The notes: generated by a model not told the origin, from the sequence alone. Numbered from the stretch's first letter, positions 6,469-14,653 are shown. The stretch is 17,504 nucleotides of DNA from Oscillatoria sp. Prado101 (GCA_025454445.1 JALOOK010000013.1:1-17504), one strand, 5' to 3'. Program-made: numbers and translations.

Positions 6469-7242
6469 ATGTCTAGAAAACCGCGCCATCTCCCAACCGG
6501 CTACTCCTATCATATCACGACTCGCTGCAACAACCGCGAGTTCAACTTATCGCGGCGGGACTGCCGGGAGGTGTTCCTCTATGCGATTAAGAAAGCGCCC
6601 GATAAGTATCAATTCAAACTGTACGCCCTCTGCATTATGTCCAATCACGTCCACTATCTCATCGAACCGGCGCAGTCGGAAGATTTGCCTAAAATTATGC
6701 ACTTCCTCAACTGGTATACTGCCATGTGTTTCAACCGCATGCTGAAGCGCACGGGCCATTTTTGGGAAAAGCGCTATTACTGCGACGGATTTGCCCCCTC
6801 AGATAGGGAACGCGCTTTAAACACCCTCCGCTACATTCATGGCAATCCAAAAGCTGCCAAAATGCGCAAAGGCTTTTTCTATGATTTCAGCAACTACGGA
6901 AGTTACGAACGCCTGACAGACGATGGACTCACCCAATGGCATCCAGCTTTCTTGCAACTGGGCAGCACTCTTGAGGAGTGTGCCCAGAAGTATCGTGGAT
7001 TTTGCCAAAAGTACAAACCCAAGGGAAAAACCCCAGCCCGGTCCCACTGGGGAAGCCGGTTTTTAACTGGGGTTCATATCAACCCTTCTCCCGAAAAGAA
7101 GCGCTCAACTAGGGCCAATGCCACTCAGAAAGTGGCCGCCGAAACGGGGTGCCAGGTATCGGGAAACGACCTACTGACACAGGTTGTGCGGCAGTTTATC
7201 GAGGCTAATCGTGCGCCAAAGGAAGCTGGGAAAGACTTTTGA
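6469..7242 (+). CDS. RAYT-type Y1 (HUH) transposase, REP-associated
   Basis: 257 residues. Seen: the two-His metal-binding HUH motif His60-Val-His62 within YALCIMSNHVHYLIEP, and the Y1 segment NWYTAMCFNRMLKRTGHFWE with candidate nucleophile Tyr83. The opening MSRKPRHLPTGYSYHITTRC is typical of the transposase-17/RAYT family. The C-terminal 70-80 residues are basic and not recognised. RAYTs process single-stranded GTAG-headed REP hairpins rather than moving as ordinary insertion sequences. Here such hairpins flank the gene at 6097-6120 and 7663-7758, with a further copy at 3687-3710. No insertion-sequence ends are visible. The ATG at 6469 has no clear Shine-Dalgarno but matches the usual family start. 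The frame is intact, so it may be active. Confidence 0.9.
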   Translation: MSRKPRHLPTGYSYHITTRCNNREFNLSRRDCREVFLYAIKKAPDKYQFKLYALCIMSNHVHYLIEPAQSEDLPKIMHFLNWYTAMCFNRMLKRTGHFWEKRYYCDGFAPSDRERALNTLRYIHGNPKAAKMRKGFFYDFSNYGSYERLTDDGLTQWHPAFLQLGSTLEECAQKYRGFCQKYKPKGKTPARSHWGSRFLTGVHINPSPEKKRSTRANATQKVAAETGCQVSGNDLLTQVVRQFIEANRAPKEAGKDF

Positions 7243-7787
7243 CATTTTTTGAGGGGAGTGTTATGATGAGGGAGTTACTCCGCATCATCGCCGGCAAAGG
7301 GAGGGATAAATGGGCCATACAATAGGGCCACAACCCCCCCCTCGGCACCGGCACCGGCAGTCGCGGGGGAGAGGCGCTCTACGGGAGCGGCTTGCTTCGG
7401 CATGACATTCTTTTTCATGGGATTTTATCTCCAAAATAACGAGTTCATGGCAGTCTGACCGGCTCCTCTCTCCCCTGGGTTTTCTCCTCATGGGGAGTCG
7501 GGTCCCAATTCCGACTTACTTGCTGGAATTGTTGCACACAGTGACTGTCGCCGTCAAGGGGTTTGTGAGAAAAATTTGTCAAATTTTTGTAAATTATTTT
7601 GTCAATATACCTTTTGTACCCGATCAATTCCCGCGCTTAGCCCGCCCCCACACCCCGAAGACGTAGGACAGGCGTCCCGCCTGTCCCTGAATGGGCCGGC
7701 ACCGGCACAACACCCGCGCCCAAACCCCGAAGACGTAGGACAGGCATCCCGCCTGTCTCCTCCGTATTGTGAGCGCAGGCGAGACGA
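7243..7787. other. Repeat-rich intergenic region between RAYT and ARM genes
   Basis: 545 bp without a credible gene. The first 400 bp is GC-rich text with short CACCGGC repeats (7345-7360). A tandem REP-like pair occupies 7641-7758 and ends about 30 bp from the convergent ARM gene stop. I see no T-run terminator for either gene. Confidence 0.7.
7641..7758. repeat. REP-like block, copies C and D in tandem (72-bp period)
   Basis: Two GTAG-headed hairpin cores, 7663-7686 and 7735-7758, start 72 bp apart and are separated by the CACCGGC tail. The second has one transition in the loop-proximal arm (GACAGGCA). The order tail-core-tail matches copies A and B. Confidence 0.85.
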
Positions 7788-10700
7788 CTAACTCCTCACC
7801 TCAGAAACCGGCTTCACCTGAATCGGTAACTCAATCCCCGGAAATCGCCGGCGAATCCTCACCATCATCTCAACCGCCGTCGCCTTATCCCCAATCGCCA
7901 CTGTCACCGACTGGCGCGTCAGAATTTCCGCCACAATTCGCGCCGCCTCCTCACTTTTTTGCGCCTCCTTATCCAAAAACTTAAAAATCCGCCCTTTCGC
8001 CACGCGCCCCCGATTCACCTGACAGAGCACGGTCAGAAAATAGGGCACCAACTCTCGCAGCCGGTCGGCATTATCCGCCGCGTAACTCTCCAAATAATTC
8101 GTGGCAAACACCTGCATGTCCCCAGTCGGATGTTCCGAGAACTTCAGCAAATACTCTTCCCCATAACCCTCCTGAAAATTGCGCCTCACCAAATCCCGCC
8201 CAAACACCCGCACATCTTCCCGAACGCTGTCGCACACACTCACCATCACCTCTGGCATCCAGTCTTCCGCAGAAAATTCCGTGCTGAAAATCCGGCGAGC
8301 AAACTCCCGCGAATCCTCCCACTTCGACTCCAGCAACCGCACCCCAGCGAGCATTTCCTGCGAGTTCCCGCGCAGCCGGCCTAAAATTTCCCCAAACATC
8401 TCTCGCGCCGCTTCCCGCACAGCTAGAACCTCGTGACCGGCAAGCTTGACAATTTCGCTCGTCTCCAACCCCCCAACAAACCTGTCCCGATTTTCCTTGA
8501 GCACAAACCCCCCCAATTCTTGCACAGCGCCAGACTTCGCGCCCACCAGGCGCATCGCCGTCTCCTCGCTCACCCGCGACACCCACCCCGGGATGTCTTC
8601 CCGCATGACGCGCACCACATCCGCGTGAACGCCTTCATGCCTTTCTGGCACTACCAAAATCTCAATAAAATCAGCGGCTAGCCCGAAACCAAACTCCGGG
8701 AAATTGCTTGCTAAGCGCCGAATTGCTGGGCGGATAGCGCTGCGCAGATCGCCCGCTGGACTCACCGCCATTGCAATAATAAACGAGCGGTCGCTCATCA
8801 GCCTCTCATCCGGCAATTGCCCAAAAATCCTCACCCCAATTGCGCGTACCGACTCATGCGGCGACGCCAGAAGAGATTCTATCAAATCTGCCGGCAAGTC
8901 TACCGCCCTCATCTCGTGATTGAGCAAAATCCGCGCGCCCAACTCCTGAATTTCTGGCATCGGGTGCGCCAGCAAATCAAGGATAACCCCAAATCCCAAA
9001 TTCCGCAACTGCGGCGTGAAACTAGCGAGCAAGGTTTCCGCAATTTCTTTCGCCAGTTCAGCTTGGCTTGCCTCAAGTGCCAGCAGCGCCACAATAATGC
9101 GCCCAATCAGCACCCTCGCAGTCGTGTCGCTCAAAATTGAAGAGCCCAGCAGCCGGCGGGCGAACCGGCGCGTGTCAGCTTGCGGGCTAGTCACCAAAGC
9201 AGCAATAAAATCGCTCTGTTCAAAAAAGCGCTCTCGCTGCTCTTCAATCCACCGGTAAGCTTGCGCCCGAGCTTCAGGCGACACGCAATTGACAGCAGCC
9301 AAAACCAACTGCCGGTTGGGTTCGGCGGGATTGTAGCGCTCCCTAGCCAGCTCAAATCCCAGCAGCGCCGTCACTTCATAAGCTTTGCCCAAAAGTGCGA
9401 TGACTGTCTCAATATTCAGCTGATCACAGAATTGCCGGCAGACTCGCATTGCTTTAGCAGCAAACTGGTGAACCGGGCGACAGTTGCTTTGCAAAAGCAA
9501 TTCCAGCAGCGCCTCTGGGTGTCGCTCCCAAAGTTCGGGAAATGCCTCCTCGCGCACTTGCGGTTCCGGATTTCCTGGAGTATAATTATCCTGACAGCGC
9601 CACGCTTTGGAACCCGGCTTTAACTCATAGCGCGGACTGTTTTCATAGAGAATGTGGTTAAAGGTGAGATAGCCGGCATAAACATCCCAATCGCTCTGGG
9701 AGACGAGGGTGCGCCAGTTAGAGCGATCCCACCGGTACACAGTTGAGTGTCTGACTTCCTGCGCGTCAGCATCGGAATACAGGAGCAAAACACCGGCAGC
9801 CATTTTCACATAGTCCGGATCGCCCTCTTCACCGAGTTGTTCCAGCGTGCGCCACACGCGCCGGCGCAGATATTCGCGAGTCCTGTCACTGTAAGCAATT
9901 CTGGGTTCAGGGCGCTGCATTTCCTGCTCGAACTCATTGAGTTCAACTTGTTCGTGCCGATCTTTTTTAGTATTGTACCTCCACCCATACTTCCTCAAAT
10001 AGGTGCCGTCTGGGAGCTGAATGAAATTCTTGTCGCTGCGAAACATCCCCGCTTCTCTTTCAAACCGGTAGGCGAGGGTGCCGAAAACTTCTGCATCGTG
10101 CCGGTATTCAGCCATTTTGAAAATGTGGCGAATCTGCCGGAAGTAATTGGGTTTGAGCGGCGCGTCGCGCAAAACAGACAGCAGTGCGGGGCGCACATGT
10201 TCATTATCGATTTGATAAATCGCAGCGAGGACAGCAAAATGCGTGCTGTCTCCACCATCCAGATAGGCGCGAAGTGCCGCAGCAAACGCTTCAGACGAGC
10301 CATTTCGAGCTAATTCCCGCAACTCAGAAGGCAGTCGCTCTATTTTACCGGCTCGCATTTCTTCCCGCACCGGCTCGCCAGACAGCTTAAACAGCGCTTC
10401 CCAAGCAATGCGGCGCACAAATTCCGGATTCGAGTCGTCGCAGAGACGTTCCAGGGGAGCAATCGCACTTTCATCCCCGCACCAGCCTAGCGCCCAGGCA
10501 ATGCAGTAATTTCTCAGCGGTTCGCCGGTGCCAATTAGCTGAATTAGCAGTGATGTGGCTTCCGGGATTTGCAGCTCACCGGCACGCCAAATCGCCCTTT
10601 CTAAAGGCCATTTATTATTCTCCCGACTCGCCAGCCGGTTCAGGATTGCCTGGTGTCGCGGATTGCCGGCAACCGGTGCGTTTGGCGCGGGCTCGCTAGA

Positions 10701-10961
10701 TGCCTGCCCGGTGCGTGCCGGCGGCATTTCCTGATAGCCTTTCTTGACTTTTTCCCCCACCAATTTATCAAAAATTCGCTCAGCTTGCGCTAGGGGAACC
10801 GGCTGCTCAGTTTTTGTCCCTTCCTTCAGATTTGCGCCCCGGCGTCCATAACGAAAGTTCACCGTATAGCGATTCTCCCCCAGCCGGCAGAAATCCACTT
10901 CATAAACCTTGTCGGAAGCCCCTTCTTTAAAGTAAAGCGAAGTCCGCTTAATTAGTTCCAT
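7788..10961 (-). CDS. WGR-domain and HEAT/ARM-repeat protein (probable type XIII retron ARM component)
   Basis: 1057 residues. Residues 1-80 are a WGR domain (MELIKRTSLYFKEGASDKVY, then YTVNFRYGRRGANLKEGTKT), a domain associated with nucleic-acid binding in PARPs and MolR-like proteins. The rest is built of helical HEAT/ARM-type repeats, for example NYCIAWALGWCGDESAIAPL (about 150-170) and further copies to the C-terminus. It is likely a cytoplasmic scaffold or sensor. The start at 10961 is preferred over an ATG two codons upstream: GAGGG lies 6 nt before it, and MELIKRT is the usual family opening. An ARM-repeat protein is, as I recall, the second accessory gene of type XIII retrons; it is same-stranded with WHSWIM and RT but 4.36 kb away. 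WGR-HEAT and SWIM proteins also co-occur outside retrons (E. coli yehI/yehQ region), so the link is strong but not proven. Confidence 0.85.
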   Translation of the reverse strand: MELIKRTSLYFKEGASDKVYEVDFCRLGENRYTVNFRYGRRGANLKEGTKTEQPVPLAQAERIFDKLVGEKVKKGYQEMPPARTGQASSEPAPNAPVAGNPRHQAILNRLASRENNKWPLERAIWRAGELQIPEATSLLIQLIGTGEPLRNYCIAWALGWCGDESAIAPLERLCDDSNPEFVRRIAWEALFKLSGEPVREEMRAGKIERLPSELRELARNGSSEAFAAALRAYLDGGDSTHFAVLAAIYQIDNEHVRPALLSVLRDAPLKPNYFRQIRHIFKMAEYRHDAEVFGTLAYRFEREAGMFRSDKNFIQLPDGTYLRKYGWRYNTKKDRHEQVELNEFEQEMQRPEPRIAYSDRTREYLRRRVWRTLEQLGEEGDPDYVKMAAGVLLLYSDADAQEVRHSTVYRWDRSNWRTLVSQSDWDVYAGYLTFNHILYENSPRYELKPGSKAWRCQDNYTPGNPEPQVREEAFPELWERHPEALLELLLQSNCRPVHQFAAKAMRVCRQFCDQLNIETVIALLGKAYEVTALLGFELARERYNPAEPNRQLVLAAVNCVSPEARAQAYRWIEEQRERFFEQSDFIAALVTSPQADTRRFARRLLGSSILSDTTARVLIGRIIVALLALEASQAELAKEIAETLLASFTPQLRNLGFGVILDLLAHPMPEIQELGARILLNHEMRAVDLPADLIESLLASPHESVRAIGVRIFGQLPDERLMSDRSFIIAMAVSPAGDLRSAIRPAIRRLASNFPEFGFGLAADFIEILVVPERHEGVHADVVRVMREDIPGWVSRVSEETAMRLVGAKSGAVQELGGFVLKENRDRFVGGLETSEIVKLAGHEVLAVREAAREMFGEILGRLRGNSQEMLAGVRLLESKWEDSREFARRIFSTEFSAEDWMPEVMVSVCDSVREDVRVFGRDLVRRNFQEGYGEEYLLKFSEHPTGDMQVFATNYLESYAADNADRLRELVPYFLTVLCQVNRGRVAKGRIFKFLDKEAQKSEEAARIVAEILTRQSVTVAIGDKATAVEMMVRIRRRFPGIELPIQVKPVSEVRS

Positions 10962-11128
10962 GCACATCCCTCAAATACAGCAGTTGAGCCAGCCGGTGCG
11001 GGCTGTTTTCCCCCGGAAATAAAAGCGCCCCAGCCAACGGAGCTGAGGGGGATGGTTAATAGTGTATCTCATGTTGCGTAAATAATCAACGGGATTGCCT
11101 GAAAAATTAATACTTCGTAACATCTCCT

Positions 11129-11153
11129 CGTTCCCAGGCTCTGCCTGGGAACG
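11129..11153. repeat. GTTCCCAGGC-type REP hairpin, copy 1
   Basis: Perfect 11-bp arms (CGTTCCCAGGC and complement) around a TCT loop. The same hairpin class recurs at 14631-14653 and 15720-15744. Confidence 0.85.
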
Positions 11154-11216
11154 CCCCTGTGCCGGCTCTGCCGACTTCCGCCCCGGAACGCCCCTGTGCC
11201 GGCTCTGCCGACTTCC
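11150..11216 (+). repeat. 30-bp tandem direct repeat, period 37
   Basis: Two identical 30-bp copies (11150-11179 and 11187-11216), beginning AACGCCCCTGTGCCGGCTCT. The first overlaps the 3' arm of the preceding hairpin by four bases. Confidence 0.85.
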
Positions 11217-11383
11217 CCCTGGGAGCGGCGCTGGCTCCGCCGGCTTGCAAGCGCCGCTCTGGCGCTCTCCCCACCGGCACCGCCCGACCTGTAGAATTGC
11301 CGGTTGTTTCGTGCCAGTTGTACTTCTATGTGGTAATATGGTAGGCTAGTCTTGTCCTGAATTGAAACTTACCCTAATTTCCT

Positions 11384-11794
11384 ATGCCAAAAACTTCCTT
11401 GAAGAAACCGACTGTCGTGACGCAAGCTCCCCAACAAGAGTGCGGACTGTCCAAATTGCCCCCCGCCGCTCTATCCCTAATGGCGGACTTTTTCAAGGTG
11501 TTATCAGAAGCCAGCCGGTTGCAAATCGTCTGCAGTCTCAAGTGTGGGCCGAAAAACGTCACGCAAATCATCGAAGAGACTGGTTTGGGGCAAGCCAATG
11601 TCTCCAAGCATTTAAAGGTCTTGGCCACAGCCGGCATCGTGACTCGCAGTCAGCAAGGCACGAGCGTGTATTACGAAATCGCCAATCCTTTTCTGTTTGA
11701 ACTGTGCGATCTCGTCTGCGACTCTCTTTTCATGCAAATGCAGCAACAAAATCAGCAGCTGCAGCAACTCAAACTTTTGCAGGACTCCTTTTAA
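11384..11794 (+). CDS. ArsR/SmtB-family winged-helix repressor with paired cysteines
   Basis: 136 residues. Seen: the ArsR core from about 33 to 105 (FFKVLSEASRLQIVCSL, recognition helix GLGQANVSKHLKVLATAGIV, wing SQQGTSVYYEI). Such proteins are dimeric DNA-binding repressors released by metals or oxidants. The classic ELCVC metal box is absent, but Cys50 lies in the early helix and Cys108/Cys112 in the C-terminal helix (FELCDLVCDSLF). That spacing resembles the Cys pair of persulfide/redox sensors of the SqrR/BigR type; this is inference. The C-terminus is Gln-rich (about 118-130), perhaps an extended dimer helix. The first ATG gives about 30 residues before the core and lacks a clear Shine-Dalgarno; Met33 is a possible alternative start. 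The pentapeptide-repeat gene begins four bases after the stop, so it may regulate its own operon. Confidence 0.88.
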   Translation: MPKTSLKKPTVVTQAPQQECGLSKLPPAALSLMADFFKVLSEASRLQIVCSLKCGPKNVTQIIEETGLGQANVSKHLKVLATAGIVTRSQQGTSVYYEIANPFLFELCDLVCDSLFMQMQQQNQQLQQLKLLQDSF

Positions 11795-11798
11795 TGAC

Positions 11799-12527
11799 AT
11801 GGATGCCAGCGAATTTTTCAGAGAATATGCAGCCGGCAAAAGGAATTTTTCTGGTGCGGACTTGTCTGGGGCGGAGTTCCGGGAAGCTAACTTAGTTCAT
11901 CTCAATCTAACAGGCGCTAACCTCAGCCACGCTGACCTGCGAGAAGCGCGGCTAGGTCAAGCCAATCTCTCTCAGGCGAATCTCAGCCAAGCGAATCTGA
12001 GTGAGGCGATTCTGTGGGGAACAGATTTGAGCGAAGCCAACTTGCGTCAAGCGGAGTTGCGAGAAACCGAGCTGACTGGAGCCAACTTGACTAACGCCCG
12101 CTTGCAGTCAGCAAAACTCACTAAGGCGTGTTTGTCTGGGTGTAACTTGAGCGGTGCGAATCTCTGCAACGCTGTGCTATTTGAAGCCGATCTCCGTCCC
12201 AATTCCGCACACCCAACCGACCTGAGATACGCAATTTTGAGCGGTGCCGATCTCAGCTACGCGAACTTAAGCGGGGCGCTCCTGCACGGGGCTAACCTGG
12301 AGGGAGCCAAGCTTTGCCGAACCATTTTAGCCGTCTGGGAAAAAGACAAATTCTGCCAGACAGACTTCAGCGAAGCCAGCTTGCTGGGTGCGGATCTCAG
12401 CTATGCTGACTTCACTGGGGTGAATTTGCGCAAAGCGAATCTCCGGGGAGCTGACTTAACCCGAACTGTCCTGAAAAATGCCAACCTGGAAGGGGCAATT
12501 ATGCCTGATGGCACACTTCACGATTAG
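11799..12527 (+). CDS. Pentapeptide-repeat protein
   Basis: 242 residues. Nearly the whole protein after residue 15 is tandem A(D/N)LSX-type pentapeptides (SGADLSGAEFREANLVHLNL, LSQANLSQANLSEAILWGTD and onward), which fold as a right-handed square beta-helix. A break near residue 140-150 (RPNSAHPTDL) and another near 178-190 (AVWEKDKFCQ) separate blocks. The ATG at 11799 is chosen over an in-frame ATG at 11697, because the earlier one would place 34 unusual Ser/Cys-rich residues inside the arsR-like gene. The short spacing predicts co-transcription with that regulator. No signal peptide or membrane segment is visible, so it is probably cytoplasmic. Pentapeptide proteins range from DNA mimics to scaffolds; the specific role is unknown. 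Confidence 0.85.
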   Translation: MDASEFFREYAAGKRNFSGADLSGAEFREANLVHLNLTGANLSHADLREARLGQANLSQANLSQANLSEAILWGTDLSEANLRQAELRETELTGANLTNARLQSAKLTKACLSGCNLSGANLCNAVLFEADLRPNSAHPTDLRYAILSGADLSYANLSGALLHGANLEGAKLCRTILAVWEKDKFCQTDFSEASLLGADLSYADFTGVNLRKANLRGADLTRTVLKNANLEGAIMPDGTLHD

Positions 12528-12573
12528 CACGATTAGAGAGCGTTTATCAAGAAAAGCACCCGCCCCTACAGAG

Positions 12574-12985
12574 GTTTGTAGTTGGGCTGCACGCCCAATC
12601 AGCGGACTCTTAAAAAGCCGCCCGATGGCCCAGTTTGTAGTTGGGCTTTAGCCCAATCAGGGTTTGTAGCTGGGCTTTAGCCCAATCAGGGTTTGTAGTT
12701 GGGCTTTAGCCCAATCAGGGTTTGTAGTTGGGCTTTAGCTTAATCAGGGTTTGTAGTTGGGCTTTAGCCCAATCGGCGGTCTTAAACAGCCGCCCGATGG
12801 CCAGGTTTGTAGTTGGGCTTTAGCCCAATCGGCGGTCTTAAACAGCCGCCCGATGGCCAGGTTTGTAGTTGGGCTTTAGCCCAATCGGCGGGCTCTTAAA
12901 AAGCCGCCCGATGGCCCAGTTTGTAGTTGGGCTTTAGCCCAATCGGCGGGCTCTTAAAGAGCCGCCCGATGGCCAGCGCGGGCAT
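12574..12985. repeat. Array of nine GTAGTTGGGC-type REP hairpins
   Basis: Nine copies of GTAG + TTGGGC + loop + GCCCAA start (GTAG position) at 12578, 12637, 12666, 12695, 12724, 12753, 12809, 12865 and 12923. Steps are 29 bp in the run of simple copies and 56-59 bp where a second hairpin unit (GGCGG, TCTTAAAC, GCCGCC and GATGGCC) intervenes. Copies 1, 3 and 5 carry small changes. Steps and spacers repeat rather than being unique, so this is a REP array and not CRISPR. It lies downstream of the pentapeptide gene and could stabilise or end its transcript. Confidence 0.92.
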
Positions 12986-13142
12986 CGGGGCCCCACCGGC
13001 TACAACCCTTATGCAGTAAGGCTTTTCTGCCCTCCCCCCCGGACAGCCCCCAGGGGACAGGTCGGTGCCGGCGCGGACTCTTCGTTAAGAATTATTACAA
13101 AATTCATCACTGCGAAGCGATATAGTGTTCCATAAGAAATCA

Positions 13143-13174
13143 CGGCTACCAAACCCGTCAGGGGGCGGTAGCCG
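13143..13174 (+). promoter_or_regulatory. Hairpin in the hemN 5' leader
   Basis: Perfect 8-bp arms CGGCTACC (13143-13150) and GGTAGCCG (13167-13174) around a 16-nt loop, ending 42 nt before the hemN ATG. No known riboswitch consensus is recognised. It could be an RNA control element, an operator or another short repeat. Confidence 0.45.
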
Positions 13175-13216
13175 ATACCCGCCGGCACACCCGATATAGA
13201 CTAGGAGACAGATTAG

Positions 13217-14602
13217 ATGGTCTTTTGCGCTCAAGATGTGACGTTTGACTTTGATTTGATTAAAAAGTACGACATGCCGGTGCCGAGATACACCAGCTAC
13301 CCACCTGCAACCGAATTAAAAGAAAATTTTTCCCAACTCGACTATCGGCTGGCGATTGCGGCGTCCAACCAGCGCCGGTCGCCCCTCTCCCTATACTTTC
13401 ACCTGCCCTTTTGCCACAGCGCCTGCTATTTTTGCGGCTGCAACGTCCTGGTATCGAACAGCACAAAACTGGCGGGCAATTACCTGCAATATTTAGCGCG
13501 AGAAATAGCAGCCACCTCAGCCCTGATTGACCCCACCCGAAAAGTCGCGCAACTGCACTGGGGAGGGGGCACCCCAAATTACCTGTCCATGCCAGAAGTG
13601 GAATCCCTCTGGACAACCATCAATCGCCACTTCACCTTCGAGGACCGGCCAGAAATTTCCATCGAAATTAACCCCCGATACGCCGACAGGAACTACATCT
13701 TCTTATTAAAGTCCCTGGGCTTCAACCGCATCAGCTTTGGCATTCAGGACTTCAACCCGCAAGTCCAAGAAGCCGTCAACCGCGTCCAGCCGGAAGAAAT
13801 GCTCTTTGAAGTCATGGGCTGGATTAAAGAAGCCGGTTTTGAAAGCGTCAACGTAGACCTGATTTACGGGCTTCCCTATCAAACCGTAGAAACCTTTCGG
13901 GAAACGGTGAAAAAGACCGTTCAGCTAGACCCGAACCGGATAGCCATCTTTAACTTCGCTTATGTCCCCTCCCTCAAACCCGTGCAAAAAAACATCCCGC
14001 AGTTTGCCTTACCGCAGGCGCAGGAGAAACTAGAAATCTGGCAAATGGCCATCCAAGAACTGACGGATCGGGGATATGTCTTTATTGGCATGGATCACTT
14101 TGCAAAACCCCAGGATGAGCTCACCATTGCCCAGCGCAACCGCAGCCTGAAACGCAATTTCCAAGGCTACACCACCAAACCCGAAGCCGAACTGTTTGGT
14201 TTTGGCTTGACATCCATCGGCATGATGGAAGATACTTACGTTCAAAACCACAAGCGCTTAAAAGACTATTACCGAGCCATTGACGAGGGGGATTTACCAG
14301 TCAGCCACGGCATCCAGCTGAGTCGGGAGGACATTCTCAGGCGAGATGTCATCATGCAACTCATGTCGAACTTCCTGCTAGAGAAATCCGACATTGAATC
14401 CAAGTACGGCATTAACTTCGACACTTATTTCGCGGCAGAACTGGAGTCTCTTCAACCCCTGGAACAAGATGGCTTAGTGAAAGCCTCGCCCCAGCGCCTT
14501 GAGGTGACGCCCCTCGGCAGGTTGCTCGTCAGAAATATTGCGGTTATCTTTGACGCTCACGCTCACAACCGGGGTGCAAAGACACTTTCGCGGTCGATTT
14601 AA
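13217..14602 (+). CDS. hemN: Oxygen-independent coproporphyrinogen III oxidase (radical SAM)
   Basis: 461 residues, normal for HemN. It decarboxylates two propionates of coproporphyrinogen III to vinyls, giving protoporphyrinogen IX, using S-adenosylmethionine and a 4Fe-4S cluster in the cytoplasm. Seen: the cluster motif Cys66-x3-Cys70-x2-Cys73 followed by Gly-Cys75 in YFHLPFCHSACYFCGC, the GGGTPN motif, the RISFGIQDF segment, and a C-terminal HemN_C domain (about 350-445). The GCNV continuation and the N-terminal PRYTSYPPA favour true HemN over the HemW-like heme chaperones. AGGAG lies 9 nt before the ATG. In cyanobacteria hemN is typically induced at low oxygen beside the aerobic HemF; the leader shows a TATAGT box and a hairpin but no operator I can name. 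hemJ, the next enzyme, lies downstream in the same direction. The stop codon falls inside a 30-bp direct repeat found again before hemJ. Confidence 0.95.
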   Translation: MVFCAQDVTFDFDLIKKYDMPVPRYTSYPPATELKENFSQLDYRLAIAASNQRRSPLSLYFHLPFCHSACYFCGCNVLVSNSTKLAGNYLQYLAREIAATSALIDPTRKVAQLHWGGGTPNYLSMPEVESLWTTINRHFTFEDRPEISIEINPRYADRNYIFLLKSLGFNRISFGIQDFNPQVQEAVNRVQPEEMLFEVMGWIKEAGFESVNVDLIYGLPYQTVETFRETVKKTVQLDPNRIAIFNFAYVPSLKPVQKNIPQFALPQAQEKLEIWQMAIQELTDRGYVFIGMDHFAKPQDELTIAQRNRSLKRNFQGYTTKPEAELFGFGLTSIGMMEDTYVQNHKRLKDYYRAIDEGDLPVSHGIQLSREDILRRDVIMQLMSNFLLEKSDIESKYGINFDTYFAAELESLQPLEQDGLVKASPQRLEVTPLGRLLVRNIAVIFDAHAHNRGAKTLSRSI

Positions 14603-14626
14603 GTTGGCGAGCGTACAGTAAACTTT
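14597..14626 (+). repeat. 30-bp direct repeat, left copy (overlaps hemN stop)
   Basis: ATTTAAGTTGGCGA, five bases of which three differ, then CAGTAAACTTT. It matches 15049-15078 at 27 of 30 positions. The two copies bracket the REP and MITE material between hemN and hemJ. Confidence 0.85.
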
Positions 14627-14630
14627 CCTC

Positions 14631-14653
14631 GTTCCCAGGCTTCGCCTGGGAAC
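14631..14653. repeat. GTTCCCAGGC-type REP hairpin, copy 2
   Basis: Perfect 10-bp arms with a TTC loop, 28 bp after the hemN stop. It could serve as a 3' RNA stabiliser for hemN. Confidence 0.85.

Larger units (their letters stand above)
10968..11383. other. Divergent intergenic region with REP hairpin and tandem repeat
   Basis: 416 bp between the minus-strand ARM gene and the plus-strand arsR-like gene. It holds a GTTCCCAGGC hairpin (11129-11153) and an exact 30-bp direct repeat (11150-11179 and 11187-11216). It must contain the promoters of both genes, but I see no convincing -35/-10 pair. A TAATAT at 11334-11339 is the best -10 candidate for the plus-strand operon. Confidence 0.6.
12528..13216. 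other. Intergenic region: REP array and hemN leader
   Basis: 689 bp without a gene. The first 450 bp is a hairpin-repeat array (12574-12985), then GC-rich text, then about 140 bp of AT-richer hemN leader with a TATAGT -10-like box (13121-13126) and a hairpin (13143-13174). Confidence 0.7.

Noticed and set aside
8071..8586. Alternative minus-strand frames inside the ARM gene
   Set aside because: Shadow frames of a long, well-supported gene. The Gly/Arg-rich products have no recognisable domain.
7788..10961. PARP or MolR-type DUF4132 enzyme based on the WGR domain
   Set aside because: No ADP-ribosyltransferase domain or DUF4132 signature was visible after the WGR part; the remainder reads as HEAT/ARM repeats.
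11697..11798. N-terminal extension of the pentapeptide protein
   Set aside because: Would add 34 Ser/Cys-rich residues overlapping the arsR-like gene in another frame. The ATG at 11799, just after the arsR stop, is the natural start.
12574..12985. Possible CRISPR array (about 29-bp periodic repeats)
   Set aside because: In the 29-bp run there are no spacers, and in the longer steps the intervening sequence is itself repeated and palindromic. The unit is a GTAG-headed hairpin, and no cas gene is present.
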